Shown: positions 35,345 through 44,656, numbered from the stretch's first letter. The stretch is 64,000 nucleotides of DNA from CBDFGS01 sp965247255 (GCA_965247255.1 CBDFGS010000008.1:186001-250000); one strand, 5' to 3'. The notes: generated by a model from the sequence alone, not told the origin. Numbers and translations are program-made.

Positions 35345-36505
35345 ATGGCGGATGCTGGGCACATCGTAATCTCGGACATAACCGGCTACACCGAGTTCCT
35401 CAGCCAGTCGGAACTCGAACACGCGGAAGACAGCCTGCGGAGTCTCCTTAATCTCCTGCTGGAGCACACGCGGCCGCCCCTGATCGTCTCGCGGTTAGAG
35501 GGCGACGCCGTCATCAGCTACGCGCTGGATGGGAGCTTCCTACAAGGGCAGACCCTCGTCGAGACCCTGGAGAGCACCTATGTGGCCTATAGGCAAGCGT
35601 TGCAGCGCATGGTGCTCAATACGACGTGCACCTGCAACGCCTGCCGGAACATTCCCAACCTGGACCTGAAGTTCTTTGTCCACTACGGCAGCTTCATGCT
35701 CCAGGAGCTCGCCAACTATACCGAGCTGATCGGCAGCGACGTAAACCTGGTCCATCGCCTTACCAAGAACACGATCACCGAGAAGACCGGCCTGAAGGCT
35801 TACGGCGTGTACACGGAGGCGGCAGTCGAGGCGCTTGGCATCGGCGACCTGTGCGGTCGCATGATCCGGCACGCGGAGGAGTACGAGCACCTCGGGATGA
35901 CCTCGATATTCGTCCAGGACCTGCAGGAGGTTTGGGAGCGCGAGCGTGATCGGCAGCGTGTTGTGGTGGAGGCGGAGGACGCTGTGTTCACCAGCGAGTA
36001 CGATTTCCCATACCCGCGGGCGCTATTGTGGGACTACCTCACGAAGCCGGAGTACAGGGCAATCCTGATGGACTCGGATAGCCAGACGGTGGAGGCTCGC
36101 TCCGACGGCCGCGTCGGTGCCGGATCGATCTACTACTGCGCCCACGGCGAGACCGTCTACCCCCAGACTATCGTGGACTGGGAGCCGTTCGAGCAGATGA
36201 CGATCCAGGTGGCGTCGCCGATACCGAAGGTAGACGGCCTATACACTGTCCGACTATCCAGCGCCGAGAGCGGCACGCGAGCGACGATGCTGGTGAGCAA
36301 GTCCCGCGGTCCGCTGTTACTCCGGAAAGCGAACGACCTGGCGATGCCCTTCTTCCTTAAGCGCGATGACCTGACGAAAGGCTGCCGCGCCCTTCACGAC
36401 CGAATTGAGCAGGACATCGCTGAGGGCAAGGTCGTACAGCCGGCCCCGACCGACGTATCTACCGAGCAGGTAGCTGAGGCGGTGGCCAAGAGCCTCACGG
36501 CCTAG
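35345..36505 (+). CDS. DUF2652 cyclase-like domain fused to SRPBCC lipid-binding domain
   Basis: 386 residues. Residues 1-195 match DUF2652, which has the class III nucleotide-cyclase fold: HIVISDITGYTEFL with Asp11, LEGDAVISYA with Asp54, and HYGSF. A Cys cluster (CTCNAC, about 96-101) sits between. Residues 210-350 form an SRPBCC/START-like pocket (FPYPRALLWDYLTKPEYR; VDWEPFEQMTIQ). Two metal-type Asp are kept, but the residues that choose ATP or GTP cannot be judged, so catalysis is uncertain. The combination suggests ligand-controlled signalling. It is monocistronic, 157 bases after the ADH gene. Confidence 0.8.
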   Translation: MADAGHIVISDITGYTEFLSQSELEHAEDSLRSLLNLLLEHTRPPLIVSRLEGDAVISYALDGSFLQGQTLVETLESTYVAYRQALQRMVLNTTCTCNACRNIPNLDLKFFVHYGSFMLQELANYTELIGSDVNLVHRLTKNTITEKTGLKAYGVYTEAAVEALGIGDLCGRMIRHAEEYEHLGMTSIFVQDLQEVWERERDRQRVVVEAEDAVFTSEYDFPYPRALLWDYLTKPEYRAILMDSDSQTVEARSDGRVGAGSIYYCAHGETVYPQTIVDWEPFEQMTIQVASPIPKVDGLYTVRLSSAESGTRATMLVSKSRGPLLLRKANDLAMPFFLKRDDLTKGCRALHDRIEQDIAEGKVVQPAPTDVSTEQVAEAVAKSLTA

Positions 36506-36532
36506 ACTCAGTCTTCAAGCGCAGCTAGCCCG

Positions 36533-38977
36533 ATGCTCAATCTGCGAACCCGGTCGCCGTCAGTACTGCTGGCCGTCCTAGCCTTCCTCGTCCTACAGGC
36601 CTGTGGGGAGACGCAGCCCCCGCCCGGTTCGTTGGAGGACCCAGGGGTCGCGGCCCTATCGGTCTTCCCCGAAACTCCGATGCCGGCCGAAACACCGGGG
36701 CCGGCCCAGCCGCTTTCAGTCCCCGAGACGACACCTACGCCAGCTGCCAACGCAACGGGTTCGCCTCTGGAGACGGCAACGCCAACAGCGTCTCCAACCC
36801 CTGATGCGTCGCCCACAGCGAGCCCAACTCCCACTCCAACCGCGACCGCTACACCCTCGCCGATCGCAGTGCCCACTGCCACACCTACACCTACAAGAAC
36901 CCCTACTCCTACTCCAATACCACCCTCGGCGGCCCTCTCAGTTGACGTCGAGTTCGGGGGCGCCCCTCTTGTGGTCGAATTCAGTAACACATCCAAAGGA
37001 GCGATAACCGCATCGGAATGGGATTTTGGCGACGACTCCACCAGCAGCGCTCAGTCACCAACGCATCGCTATACCGTGGCCGGTACCTACACCGTGCAGC
37101 TCACGGTGTCTGGTCCGGGTGGGACTGATACTAGCGTGATGGTCGACCTCGTCACAGTACAGCCCGGACCGCCGGTGAGCGTCGAGATTTCACCGCCCAG
37201 CGCGACCATTGCCGTTCAGGAGAATATTCAGTTCGCTGCAGGCCTGCGAGACGAGTTCGGGAACCTAGTATCCAGTACAGTTGCCTGGGCTATTTCCGAA
37301 GGAGTTGGCGCCTTGAACGCCAACGGCCTGCTAACCGCCGGCACCTCTACTGGCACCTTCACTAACGGCGTGTCCGCGTCTCTCCAGACAGAGTCGAGTA
37401 GGCTACTCGGCACGGCATCGGTCACAGTGGAAGCGGGCCCATTGTCGAGTCTTACGGTAGAACCCTATGAAGCCACGCTGGACCTAGGCGCCACGCAACG
37501 ATTCAGTTTCACAGCCATGGACGAGTTCGGGAACAAGGTACCTGGAGGTATCGCTTCCTGGAGGGTGACTCCCGATGTAGTCACCATTGACTCAGCCGGT
37601 CTTCTCACGGCTGGAACAGAGGCCGGAGTGTTTCCCGGCGGTGTCTTGCTAACGGTGGTCAAGGACACTGCAGTGGTCACAACGACCGCTGACTTCTCCA
37701 TTCGACCAGACCCAGTGTTCAGCGTGGCTATAGAGCCAGCCATAGCCATCGTCAGGCCCGGAGACACACACCAATTCGTCGCCACCGGCTTCGATTTCTT
37801 TGGAAACGCAATTCTTGGGCTGGAATTCGTTTGGGAGGCCACCGGGGGTGTGATAGAACGGTTCGCAACTGGGACGGCAGACTTCCACGGCGGAGCAAAG
37901 GGAAGCCGTTATGAAGTGATGGCTTCGGCGCAGTTCCGGGACAGCTCTCGCACTGGCACAGCGCTAGTTGGGGTCCCACCGGAGTGGATGCCAGCCGGGA
38001 ACATGGAGGAACCGCGCCGCGACCACGTGGCTGTTTTGCTGGACGACGGCAACGTGCTGATCGTCGGCGGCACGAGGTCAACCGCGGAGCTGTACGACCC
38101 GGCTTCCCGAACATTCACTCCCCTGGGAAGCGTGCCGTTTAGTCAGGGAGTTCGTGCTACTAGACTACCTGTTGGAAGGGTGCTAGTCGTGGGCGAGTCT
38201 GCTCCGGGGCGGGCGGTGATGATTTACGACCCCGCCACTAAACAGTTCACGCCCACCGGCAGTTTGAACGTAGCCCGCAGGTACTCGTCGGTGACCCTTC
38301 TTGCTAGCGGCAAGGTGCTTGTTGCCGGAGGTCAGGAGAGAGCCCCGAATGGGGGTCCTCAGAGTTTGGCTGTAGCAGAGCAGTACGACCCTGCTACAGG
38401 AGATTTCACCGTGATCGGGAGCCTGAACGAACACCGCAGCGGGAATGTAGCAGCCTTGCTACCAACGGGGAAAGTGCTAATCGTGGGCGGAACCCAGACC
38501 ACGGAACCGGGCCGTGGGGTTCTTCTGAAAACGGCTGAAATCTATGACCCAGCGACAGGAGGCTTTAGTGTGATCGCTGAGACGGCCGGTACACGAAGTT
38601 TGTTCTTTTCGGGACTCGTGATCCTAGGAGGTGGGAAGGTTCTCTTGCCCGGAGGCACCTTTGCCGAAGTATTCGATCCTGACACGAATACCTTCGCCCG
38701 CACACCAGATATGGGCACAGGTCACCGCAGTCATACGGCGACACTTCTGACGGATGGAACGGTACTTATCGCGGGGGGTGTCCTGACAACCGCGGTCGAG
38801 TTATACGACCCTAAGACGGGAAGTTTCACTTCCCATTCCACCTTGCCAGAAGCCCGCCAGCAGCATACAGCAACACTCTTGCCAACAGGCGAGGTTCTAG
38901 TCATAGGCGGATCTGTTCTCAACGCAGATAGGCAGGGTGGCCAAGATCTGAGTTCTGCCCTCATCTATGTTCCCTAA
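36533..38977 (+). CDS. Surface lipoprotein with PKD, Big-like and kelch-repeat domains
   Basis: 814 residues. The signal peptide ends in the lipobox LQAC (Cys24). A Thr/Pro/Ala linker rich in TPTP repeats (about 40-140) spans the wall. Next comes a PKD domain (about 142-205, WDFGDDSTSS and THRYTVAGTYTVQL), then three Big-like repeats with shared DEFGN and GLLTAGT motifs (about 210-475), then a kelch-type propeller (about 490-814) with units such as VLIVGGT, VLVAGGQ and YDPATGDF. This is an extracellular adhesion or ligand-binding design. The QACGE anchor motif is shared with the LVIVD protein at 23154, suggesting one export class. Confidence 0.88.
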   Translation: MLNLRTRSPSVLLAVLAFLVLQACGETQPPPGSLEDPGVAALSVFPETPMPAETPGPAQPLSVPETTPTPAANATGSPLETATPTASPTPDASPTASPTPTPTATATPSPIAVPTATPTPTRTPTPTPIPPSAALSVDVEFGGAPLVVEFSNTSKGAITASEWDFGDDSTSSAQSPTHRYTVAGTYTVQLTVSGPGGTDTSVMVDLVTVQPGPPVSVEISPPSATIAVQENIQFAAGLRDEFGNLVSSTVAWAISEGVGALNANGLLTAGTSTGTFTNGVSASLQTESSRLLGTASVTVEAGPLSSLTVEPYEATLDLGATQRFSFTAMDEFGNKVPGGIASWRVTPDVVTIDSAGLLTAGTEAGVFPGGVLLTVVKDTAVVTTTADFSIRPDPVFSVAIEPAIAIVRPGDTHQFVATGFDFFGNAILGLEFVWEATGGVIERFATGTADFHGGAKGSRYEVMASAQFRDSSRTGTALVGVPPEWMPAGNMEEPRRDHVAVLLDDGNVLIVGGTRSTAELYDPASRTFTPLGSVPFSQGVRATRLPVGRVLVVGESAPGRAVMIYDPATKQFTPTGSLNVARRYSSVTLLASGKVLVAGGQERAPNGGPQSLAVAEQYDPATGDFTVIGSLNEHRSGNVAALLPTGKVLIVGGTQTTEPGRGVLLKTAEIYDPATGGFSVIAETAGTRSLFFSGLVILGGGKVLLPGGTFAEVFDPDTNTFARTPDMGTGHRSHTATLLTDGTVLIAGGVLTTAVELYDPKTGSFTSHSTLPEARQQHTATLLPTGEVLVIGGSVLNADRQGGQDLSSALIYVP

Positions 38978-39398
38978 AAACCCATGAGCTGAGCCCTCTG
39001 GTAGCGGGCGGGCTCGTGACGAGTCCCTAAAGGTGTTCCTCGACTGTCATCCGAAACCGAGTGCGCCACATGTTGCCCCATCCGGGTGGCGCGCTTAGAC
39101 TGGTGCAACCTGCCACTGTGTCGTATCTGTCACTACAAGAAAACGGCGGAGTAGAGGGGTAAAGGGGTCGCGATCGCGGTGAGGTAACGGTTCTTTCCCG
39201 CGTCCGGGCTAAGGGTCTAAGGCCGACGCCGGCTCGATTTGGCGCCGCTGCAGGGCTGCCGTGGCGCCTAGATTCCTCGCTGCGCTCGGAATGACAGTAC
39301 CTTTACCGCGCTCGGAATGACACTACCCTCGCGCTAGGTTGACCCTCCGACCGCTCCGTGCTAGCTTGACGCCATACGGAACTGCATCGGGGGGCCCT
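38978..39398. other. 421-bp intergenic region with a repeat remnant
   Basis: Between the kelch lipoprotein and Gfo/Idh genes. Apart from the family A remnant at 39269-39325, I see no gene or clear promoter. Confidence 0.5.
39269..39325. repeat. Foldback repeat, family A (arm end duplicated in tandem)
   Basis: TAGATTCCTCGCTGCGCTCG then GAATGACAGTACC, followed at once by a second CGCTCGGAATGACACTACC. The terminal 19 bases of the arm are present twice, which may reflect slippage or two nested insertions. Confidence 0.6.
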
Positions 39399-40742
39399 AT
39401 GCCAGAAAAGAGTACAAACGAGAAGCGGCGTTACGCCCTCGTCGGCACCGGCAGCCGGGCGGTGATGTTCCTCGACCCGCTGGCCACGCGCTTTCGCAAT
39501 GACACTGAGTTGGTCGCCCTGTGCGATCCGAACCCAGCACGGCTTGCCTACCACCGCGACCGTCTCGTTCAGGAGCTCGAGTATGCTGAGGTCCCGACGT
39601 TTCCCGCGGGCCAGTTCGAGCAGATGGTGCGGCAGACCCGCCCCGACACCGTGATCGTGACGACCATAGACGCCGAGCACCACAGATATATCGTCTGGGC
39701 GATGGAGCTGGGGTGCGACGTCATCACCGAGAAGCCCATGACCATCGACGCGGACAAGTGCAACGCGATCCTCGATGCGGTGCAGCGTACCGGGCGCAGC
39801 GTCAGGGTCACGTTCAACTACCGCTGGGCGCCCGGAGCGACGATGATGCGCAAGCTCCTGAGCGAAGGCGTCATAGGAGACGTCATCCACGTCGACCTCG
39901 AATACCTGCTGGACACGAGTCACGGCGCCGATTTCTTCCGCCGCTGGCACCGCGAGAAGGACAAGTCGGGAGGCCTGATCGTACACAAGGCGACTCATCA
40001 CTTCGACCTGGTGAACTGGTGGACCGACTCGGTGCCGGAGACGGTGTTCGGCATGGGCCGGCTGGCGTTCTACGGCCGCGAGAATGCGGAGCAGCGCGGT
40101 GTGGAGGTTGGCTACGACCGCTATACCGGCAGCGACACGAAGGGCGACCCGTTCGCCATCGACCTCGGCGCCGACGAACGGCTTCGCCGCCTTTACCTGG
40201 AGGCCGAGACGCACGACGGCTACTTCCGCGACCGCAACGTGTTCGGCGACGACATCACCATAGAGGACACGATGAGCGTGATGGTCAGATACCGGACCGG
40301 CGTCGTGCTGAACTACTCGCTCAACGCCTATATGCCGCGCGAGGGCTTCAACGTGTCAGTGAACGGGACCAAGGGTCGCATTGAGTATCGGGAGGAGCAC
40401 CCCTCCGGCATCGTCGCCGGCCAGGGCGATAGGAAGCGGAGGAAGGGCGAGTGGCTAAGCCAGCTTGAGGTGCATCCGCTTTTCGGCGAACCCTACCAGG
40501 TCGATATCCCGGCCGGCGGCATCGGCGGCCACGGCGGGGCTGATCCGCTGCTGCAAGACCAGATCTTCTCGCGAAACGGGAGGCCGGACCCCATGGGTCG
40601 CGACGCAGGTCAGGGACAGGGCGCCGCGTCGGTGCTTATCGGGATCGCGGCCAACAGGTCGATGGAGGCGGGCGCGCCTGTCTCCATCGCCGACCTGTGC
40701 CCCGCACTCGGCGAAGCCAAGCGGCTGAGCGAGCTGGCCTGA
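39399..40742 (+). CDS. Gfo/Idh/MocA-family sugar dehydrogenase
   Basis: 447 residues from the ATG at 39399. The N-terminal Rossmann fold is YALVGTGSRAVMF, with the family EKP motif in VITEKPMTID (about 114) that provides the catalytic-site Lys. The C-terminal alpha/beta domain includes FNYRWAPGATMM and GGLIVHKATHHFDLVNWW, where HxxxHHxD-type residues bind the sugar. It is longer than the usual 330-380 residues because of an insert (about 225-280) and a long tail. It should oxidise a sugar or inositol-like compound with NAD(P). It stands alone, convergent with the phosphatase gene, with stops 29 bases apart. Confidence 0.9.
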   Translation: MPEKSTNEKRRYALVGTGSRAVMFLDPLATRFRNDTELVALCDPNPARLAYHRDRLVQELEYAEVPTFPAGQFEQMVRQTRPDTVIVTTIDAEHHRYIVWAMELGCDVITEKPMTIDADKCNAILDAVQRTGRSVRVTFNYRWAPGATMMRKLLSEGVIGDVIHVDLEYLLDTSHGADFFRRWHREKDKSGGLIVHKATHHFDLVNWWTDSVPETVFGMGRLAFYGRENAEQRGVEVGYDRYTGSDTKGDPFAIDLGADERLRRLYLEAETHDGYFRDRNVFGDDITIEDTMSVMVRYRTGVVLNYSLNAYMPREGFNVSVNGTKGRIEYREEHPSGIVAGQGDRKRRKGEWLSQLEVHPLFGEPYQVDIPAGGIGGHGGADPLLQDQIFSRNGRPDPMGRDAGQGQGAASVLIGIAANRSMEAGAPVSIADLCPALGEAKRLSELA

Positions 40743-40771
40743 CCGTGCTCAGCACACTCGTCTAGCGCCAG

Positions 40772-41419
40772 TCAGATGTCCGTGGCCATCTCGCCCAAGT
40801 GATTTACGTCCCCGACGCGTAGCACCGCCGTATAACGCGGTGGGCCTCCGTCGATTCGGCCTCGTGGCCAGTACTCCAGCTCCGTGATGGAGGCGTTGGG
40901 CGCCTCGAAGTCGTGCTCCCAGGGCACGTGCGGTCCGATACCTAGCGCCCAGCGGACCTGCGCATCAATCGTGCCCGAATGAGATACGACGGCCACGCGT
41001 TGGCCGAGGTCCTGTTTCACGACATACTCACAGAACGTAGCCACCCGAGAGCAGAACTCTGCGAGTGTTTCCCCGGTAGCGCCCTTGTGTTCAGGTCTCC
41101 ATGTCAGCAGGTCGGGCCTGTCCGTAGCGCTCTCGACCGACATTCCCGCCAGCTGAAACTCGGCGAGGCGAGGATCGACCACCGGCTCCAGGCCAAGTTT
41201 GTCGCAGATTATCTGAGCGGTCTCTAAAGCTCTGGGAAACGGGCTCACGTAGACAGCGTCGATGGGTCCGTTGTTGGAGAGCTCAGAGGCGAGAGCTGCG
41301 ACTTGTCGGCGGCCGAGCTGGGTAAGCGGAGCTTCCCGGTAGCTCCCAGACCCGCCGTCGGGGCGGGCCTGGCCGTGCCGGACCAGGACCAAAGTGGTCT
41401 TTCGGTAGTGGTCAGCCAT
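40772..41419 (-). CDS. Histidine phosphatase family protein (phosphoglycerate mutase-like)
   Basis: 215 residues from the ATG at 41419. The catalytic motif LVRHGQ (His15) is at the N-terminus, SPFPRALETAQII matches the second block, and VVSHSGTIDA gives the second catalytic His. A frame open to 41488 adds 23 residues before the RHG strand that the family does not have. Members dephosphorylate sugar phosphates, small metabolites or proteins; the substrate is not clear. Confidence 0.88.
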   Translation of the reverse strand: MADHYRKTTLVLVRHGQARPDGGSGSYREAPLTQLGRRQVAALASELSNNGPIDAVYVSPFPRALETAQIICDKLGLEPVVDPRLAEFQLAGMSVESATDRPDLLTWRPEHKGATGETLAEFCSRVATFCEYVVKQDLGQRVAVVSHSGTIDAQVRWALGIGPHVPWEHDFEAPNASITELEYWPRGRIDGGPPRYTAVLRVGDVNHLGEMATDI

Positions 41420-41550
41420 GGTTGAAGGAGTTCCTTTGATCCCTGCGGCTTTGCGCAGAATCTCGCAATGCACGGCCGTGTTGGACACGCGCCACGAAAG
41501 TAGTTTTCAAACCATCGTTAGTACTGGGCAACTAATGTCCGTAAAGCCGG

Positions 41551-41594
41551 AAATCCCCCTTAATCCCCCTTTGCGAAAGGGGGATACGAGCCGC
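41551..41594. repeat. Palindromic repeat, family C
   Basis: AATCCCCCTTAATCCCCCTT then TGCGAAAGGGGGATACGAGCCG. CCCCCTTTGCGAAAGGGGG forms a 7-bp hairpin. Matches lie at 41671 and 47346. Confidence 0.75.
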
Positions 41595-41670
41595 GCGGGC
41601 GCCATCACGAACTTAGCTTCAAACATGCCTCCGGTTCTAGGCTCATCAATTCCGTAGGCAGAATCGCCCG

Positions 41671-41703
41671 TGATCCCCCTCTGCGATAAGGGGATACGAG
41701 CGG
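41671..41703. repeat. Palindromic repeat, family C (shorter copy)
   Basis: TGATCCCCCTCTGCGATAAG followed by GGGATACGAGCGG. It shares the hairpin and the GGGATACGAG tail with the copy 120 bases upstream. Confidence 0.65.
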
Positions 41704-41795
41704 CTTCAAATTCGGACGTCGTCCAACACCTGTCTGAGGATTCGCGGCGCGGACGACACTTCTTTAACGCGAGGCCCACCGAGGAAAAAAGAGTG

Positions 41796-43175
41796 CTAGA
41801 ACTCAGCGCCCCTGCCGATCGAGAACGCGGTGTCGTTCGGGTCTGCCATCCAACCGGCATACAGCGCGTCTACCTCCGCGCGGATGTGCCTCTGCACCGC
41901 CGCCACGAACTCGTCAGTCGTGGTGCCCTCCACCCTGCTGGCCAGCCCGCGGGGACCGAACCCCAGGACGATCTTCTCGTGGACGTGCTTCTCAGGGTCG
42001 TTGAAGTAGTACGGCTGGGTATCGCGGAGAAAGGCCGGCAAGTCCGAGCCCTCGGTCCTGTATATCGCTGGGTTCGCGAGAACGACAAGGGCCTCTCCGG
42101 TACTCACATCCACGGGCCTGCTCGGCACTACGAAATCGCCGGCGCGCACCGTCTCTTGGAGCTCCGGCGCCCAGTGCACGACCGTGTAGGTTGGGCCCGG
42201 CTCCACCCACTTCGCCGTCATGCGCCGGACGATGTCGTACTCGTACCACTCTCTGAGCTCGGGAAAGTGGTGGAGTGGGAGAGTGCTACGGGTCTCTTGC
42301 TCATCGCGGCCAATCGAGCGGATGTCGTTGAATAAGATGAACCAGTTTACGTAGTCCCGCAGGGCCCGCGTGTACTTGGTCACGCCTTCGGTCCGCCCTG
42401 GACTGCTCGTATCGACCAGGATGACGTGCGGCATTGTCTTGCTCAGTTCCCTGGCGAACTCCGGAGGAAAGCCCGATATTATCTGGCGCTCCAGCTGGTA
42501 GGGTACGGTCAGGGTCCAAGAGTGGTGTGAGGGGACCCGGTCATATCGGAGCGTAAAGCCTTCCTGAAGGTAGTGATCCAAAGGCTCTACCAGCCACTGT
42601 CTCCCGTAACGGTGGTTCCCCACGACGACTATGTCCCGGGCGGTCCGATCTCTGAAACTCCTAAGGAATCGGAGTAGACAGAACGCCTCGTAGCCCGCGC
42701 GCTTGACCTCCGCTAGCTGTTCGGGGTCCAGCTCATACTCGGCTGGGGCTGCGGCAGGTGGAAGCGGTCGTAGCCGGTGGAACCGGCCGTACTGGTCCTG
42801 GTTGCCGGCCTCGGCGGGGTTCACCCTGGCGTCAATCGCGGCGAACCGGTGAAACTCCAGGTCCTTCTGCAACGGGTTATCGAGATCGAAGCGACCTTCC
42901 TGCGTCTCTTGCCGCAGCCGGTCGAGCTCCGCCAGCGTCGACTCCAGCTCCGAGCTCTTCGCCAGCGCTTCGACCAGTACCGCCGTCAGTCTCACGCCGG
43001 TAACGTTCTGGGTATTGATCCCCTTTATCCACTCATCCACTCTCTCCAGCCGTCGAGTCGCCTCTTCCCTTGAGTGGTTGCGCAGGAACGGATTGATGAG
43101 CTCCGCATCGGACATGGTGCGCCATCGATCGACGGCCTCCAAGCGGCTCAAATCGATCGATCGTGAGTCTGCCAA
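41796..43175 (-). CDS. Unrecognised 459-residue soluble protein
   Basis: 459 residues, no signal peptide or membrane helix. The start is a TTG at 43175 with AAAGGTGA upstream. Residues 1-125 are helical and charged. The middle has alternating strand and helix, with a hydrophobic strand followed by basic and aromatic residues (DIVVVGNHRYGRQWL, about 182-196) and a second strand ending in an acid (HVILVDTSSPGRTEG, about 250-264). This vaguely recalls a nucleotide- or phosphate-binding Rossmann-like core. The C-terminus holds KIVLGFGPRGLASRVEG. I cannot assign a family, and the weak phosphoribosyltransferase resemblance is not enough for a call. Confidence 0.7.
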   Translation of the reverse strand: MADSRSIDLSRLEAVDRWRTMSDAELINPFLRNHSREEATRRLERVDEWIKGINTQNVTGVRLTAVLVEALAKSSELESTLAELDRLRQETQEGRFDLDNPLQKDLEFHRFAAIDARVNPAEAGNQDQYGRFHRLRPLPPAAAPAEYELDPEQLAEVKRAGYEAFCLLRFLRSFRDRTARDIVVVGNHRYGRQWLVEPLDHYLQEGFTLRYDRVPSHHSWTLTVPYQLERQIISGFPPEFARELSKTMPHVILVDTSSPGRTEGVTKYTRALRDYVNWFILFNDIRSIGRDEQETRSTLPLHHFPELREWYEYDIVRRMTAKWVEPGPTYTVVHWAPELQETVRAGDFVVPSRPVDVSTGEALVVLANPAIYRTEGSDLPAFLRDTQPYYFNDPEKHVHEKIVLGFGPRGLASRVEGTTTDEFVAAVQRHIRAEVDALYAGWMADPNDTAFSIGRGAEF

Positions 43176-43243
43176 CTGTTCGTCACCTTTCTCTATTCTC
43201 GTCGCGGTGTTGGAAGGCGACTTGTCGTGCTGCGCCGTAGGGA

Positions 43244-43327
43244 GACCTCACCCCCGGCCCCTCTCCGCAATTGCGGAGGGGGGAGAACGCACAATTCATC
43301 AAGCTGTTTCGGCTGGGGTGAGGTAGG
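43244..43327. repeat. Palindromic repeat, family B (with outer inverted ends)
   Basis: The inner palindrome CTCCGCAATTGCGGAG (43263-43278) lies near the left end. Outer ends ACCTCACCCC and GGGGTGAGGT are perfect complements. It matches the element at 15288. The 43176-43483 interval contains this and a TATACT box at 43432, 47 bases before the Asp-box gene start, and nothing else. Confidence 0.75.
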
Positions 43328-43483
43328 CCCCGCGAGAGGATAACATACCCGTTGCCCGGTCACTCCGCCCGGAGGTCCTTCTCGCCCGGTACCCAACGCA
43401 GGGGCGAATGTTCTGTATCGGGGTCGCGAAGTATACTGTCGCGCGTGACTAGTCTCGCGGACTGACCCCGGGAGGCAAAGAAG

Positions 43484-44656
43484 ATGTTAGAAATCGATCT
43501 AGTCGAAACGTTCGTCGTCCCGGTTGGGCTGGACGACGGGCCACTTCTTGCGGTCGACTCCGCCGACATGCACTCCCTCATGTCCGCCGACGGGGGCAGG
43601 ACCTGGGAGAACAAAGGGCCGCTCCGCGACGCTCGCGGCCGTCCCCTCGTGAACGGCGAGCGCACCCGGCGAGTGCATTTGCTAAAGCTCAACTCGGGCG
43701 AAATCGCTCTGAAGTTCGAAGTCAGGGAGGGTGAGTGGTACAGGGGGAACTCGAACAAGAGGGTGAATTCGCTCTTCGCTCCCTACTTCGCCAGGAGCCG
43801 CGACGGCGGGGCCACCTGGGCGGACCCGGTGCGAGTGGCGCCCGCCGGTGTCCATCCAAACACGACGTTCCTGCTGGAGACCGATGAGGGCGGCCTGGTG
43901 CTTCCGAACGAGTACGCGTTCTACCAACCCGGCGTTGGCGGTAAACGTTCAAAGATGGGTGTATGCGGCGCGTTCACCTCCGCCGACGGGGGCGCGACAT
44001 GGCTCGACTCGCACGACAATCTCTGGGTTCACGAGGATGGCGGTGCGGTCCAGGGACTGTGCGAGGCGCCGGTGGTGGCGCAGACCTCCCAAGGACGCCT
44101 CCTCATGTTCATGCGCAGCGAGTACCCGCGTATCGCCGAGAGCGCCAGCGATGACGGCGGCCGCACATGGAGTCACGCGCGCCTCAACGACCTCATCAGC
44201 AGCCGTGCCGAGATCTTTCTCACGCGGGTGCCGTCCACCGGCGACCTGCTCTGCGTCTGGAACCAGGCGAGCAACGAGGAGATCGAGACTGGCTTCTACC
44301 GCGCAAGGCTGACAGCAGCCATCTCAACCGATGGCGGAGCCACGTGGGGTAACTTTCGCACCGTAGCTATGTCGCCCGGCCAGCCGCTCGTGGGCCGAAT
44401 CGAAGACCCGGACCCACCGGCGCTCCTGGTGACACCGTGGCCCGTGCCGCCGGAGGAGCACATGGTGAGCGACGAGTTCCATATGAACCGGGCTCCGCGG
44501 GTGCAGTTCATCGGCGACAAGGCATACATTGGCTACACGCACCGGGCGTACAGATATGTCGACGGCGAACGAGTGCGGGAGCATGTTGGCGTGAGGCTCA
44601 AGGTGATGCCCGTCGGTTGGTTCTACGAGCCGGAAACCCGGGGGTCGCAGCGGTGA
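43484..44656 (+). CDS. Sialidase-fold protein with five Asp boxes
   Basis: 390 residues, ATG with GGGAGG eight bases upstream. Asp-box motifs SxDxGxTW occur at about 34, 105, 166, 223 and 282 (SADGGRTW, SRDGGATW, SADGGATW, SDDGGRTW, STDGGATW), marking a six-bladed propeller. There is no signal peptide, so it is probably cytoplasmic. The Arg triad and FRIP motif of true sialidases are not clear, so another glycan-related or non-enzymatic role is possible. The next gene starts inside its stop (GTGA). A paralogue lies at 45999. Confidence 0.87.
   Translation: MLEIDLVETFVVPVGLDDGPLLAVDSADMHSLMSADGGRTWENKGPLRDARGRPLVNGERTRRVHLLKLNSGEIALKFEVREGEWYRGNSNKRVNSLFAPYFARSRDGGATWADPVRVAPAGVHPNTTFLLETDEGGLVLPNEYAFYQPGVGGKRSKMGVCGAFTSADGGATWLDSHDNLWVHEDGGAVQGLCEAPVVAQTSQGRLLMFMRSEYPRIAESASDDGGRTWSHARLNDLISSRAEIFLTRVPSTGDLLCVWNQASNEEIETGFYRARLTAAISTDGGATWGNFRTVAMSPGQPLVGRIEDPDPPALLVTPWPVPPEEHMVSDEFHMNRAPRVQFIGDKAYIGYTHRAYRYVDGERVREHVGVRLKVMPVGWFYEPETRGSQR

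Larger units (their letters stand above)
41420..41795. other. 376-bp divergent intergenic region with two family C repeats
   Basis: Between the phosphatase and the unrecognised 459-aa gene. It holds repeats at 41551-41594 and 41671-41703; no gene is seen. Confidence 0.55.

Noticed and set aside
41796..43175. Calling the 459-residue protein a phosphoribosyltransferase
   Set aside because: The VILVDTSSP stretch only faintly resembles a PRPP loop; the expected acidic pair and following TG are not there.
44437..44652. Longer N-terminus for the small membrane protein
   Set aside because: The extra codons lie inside the Asp-box gene in another frame and encode no hydrophobic or conserved sequence.
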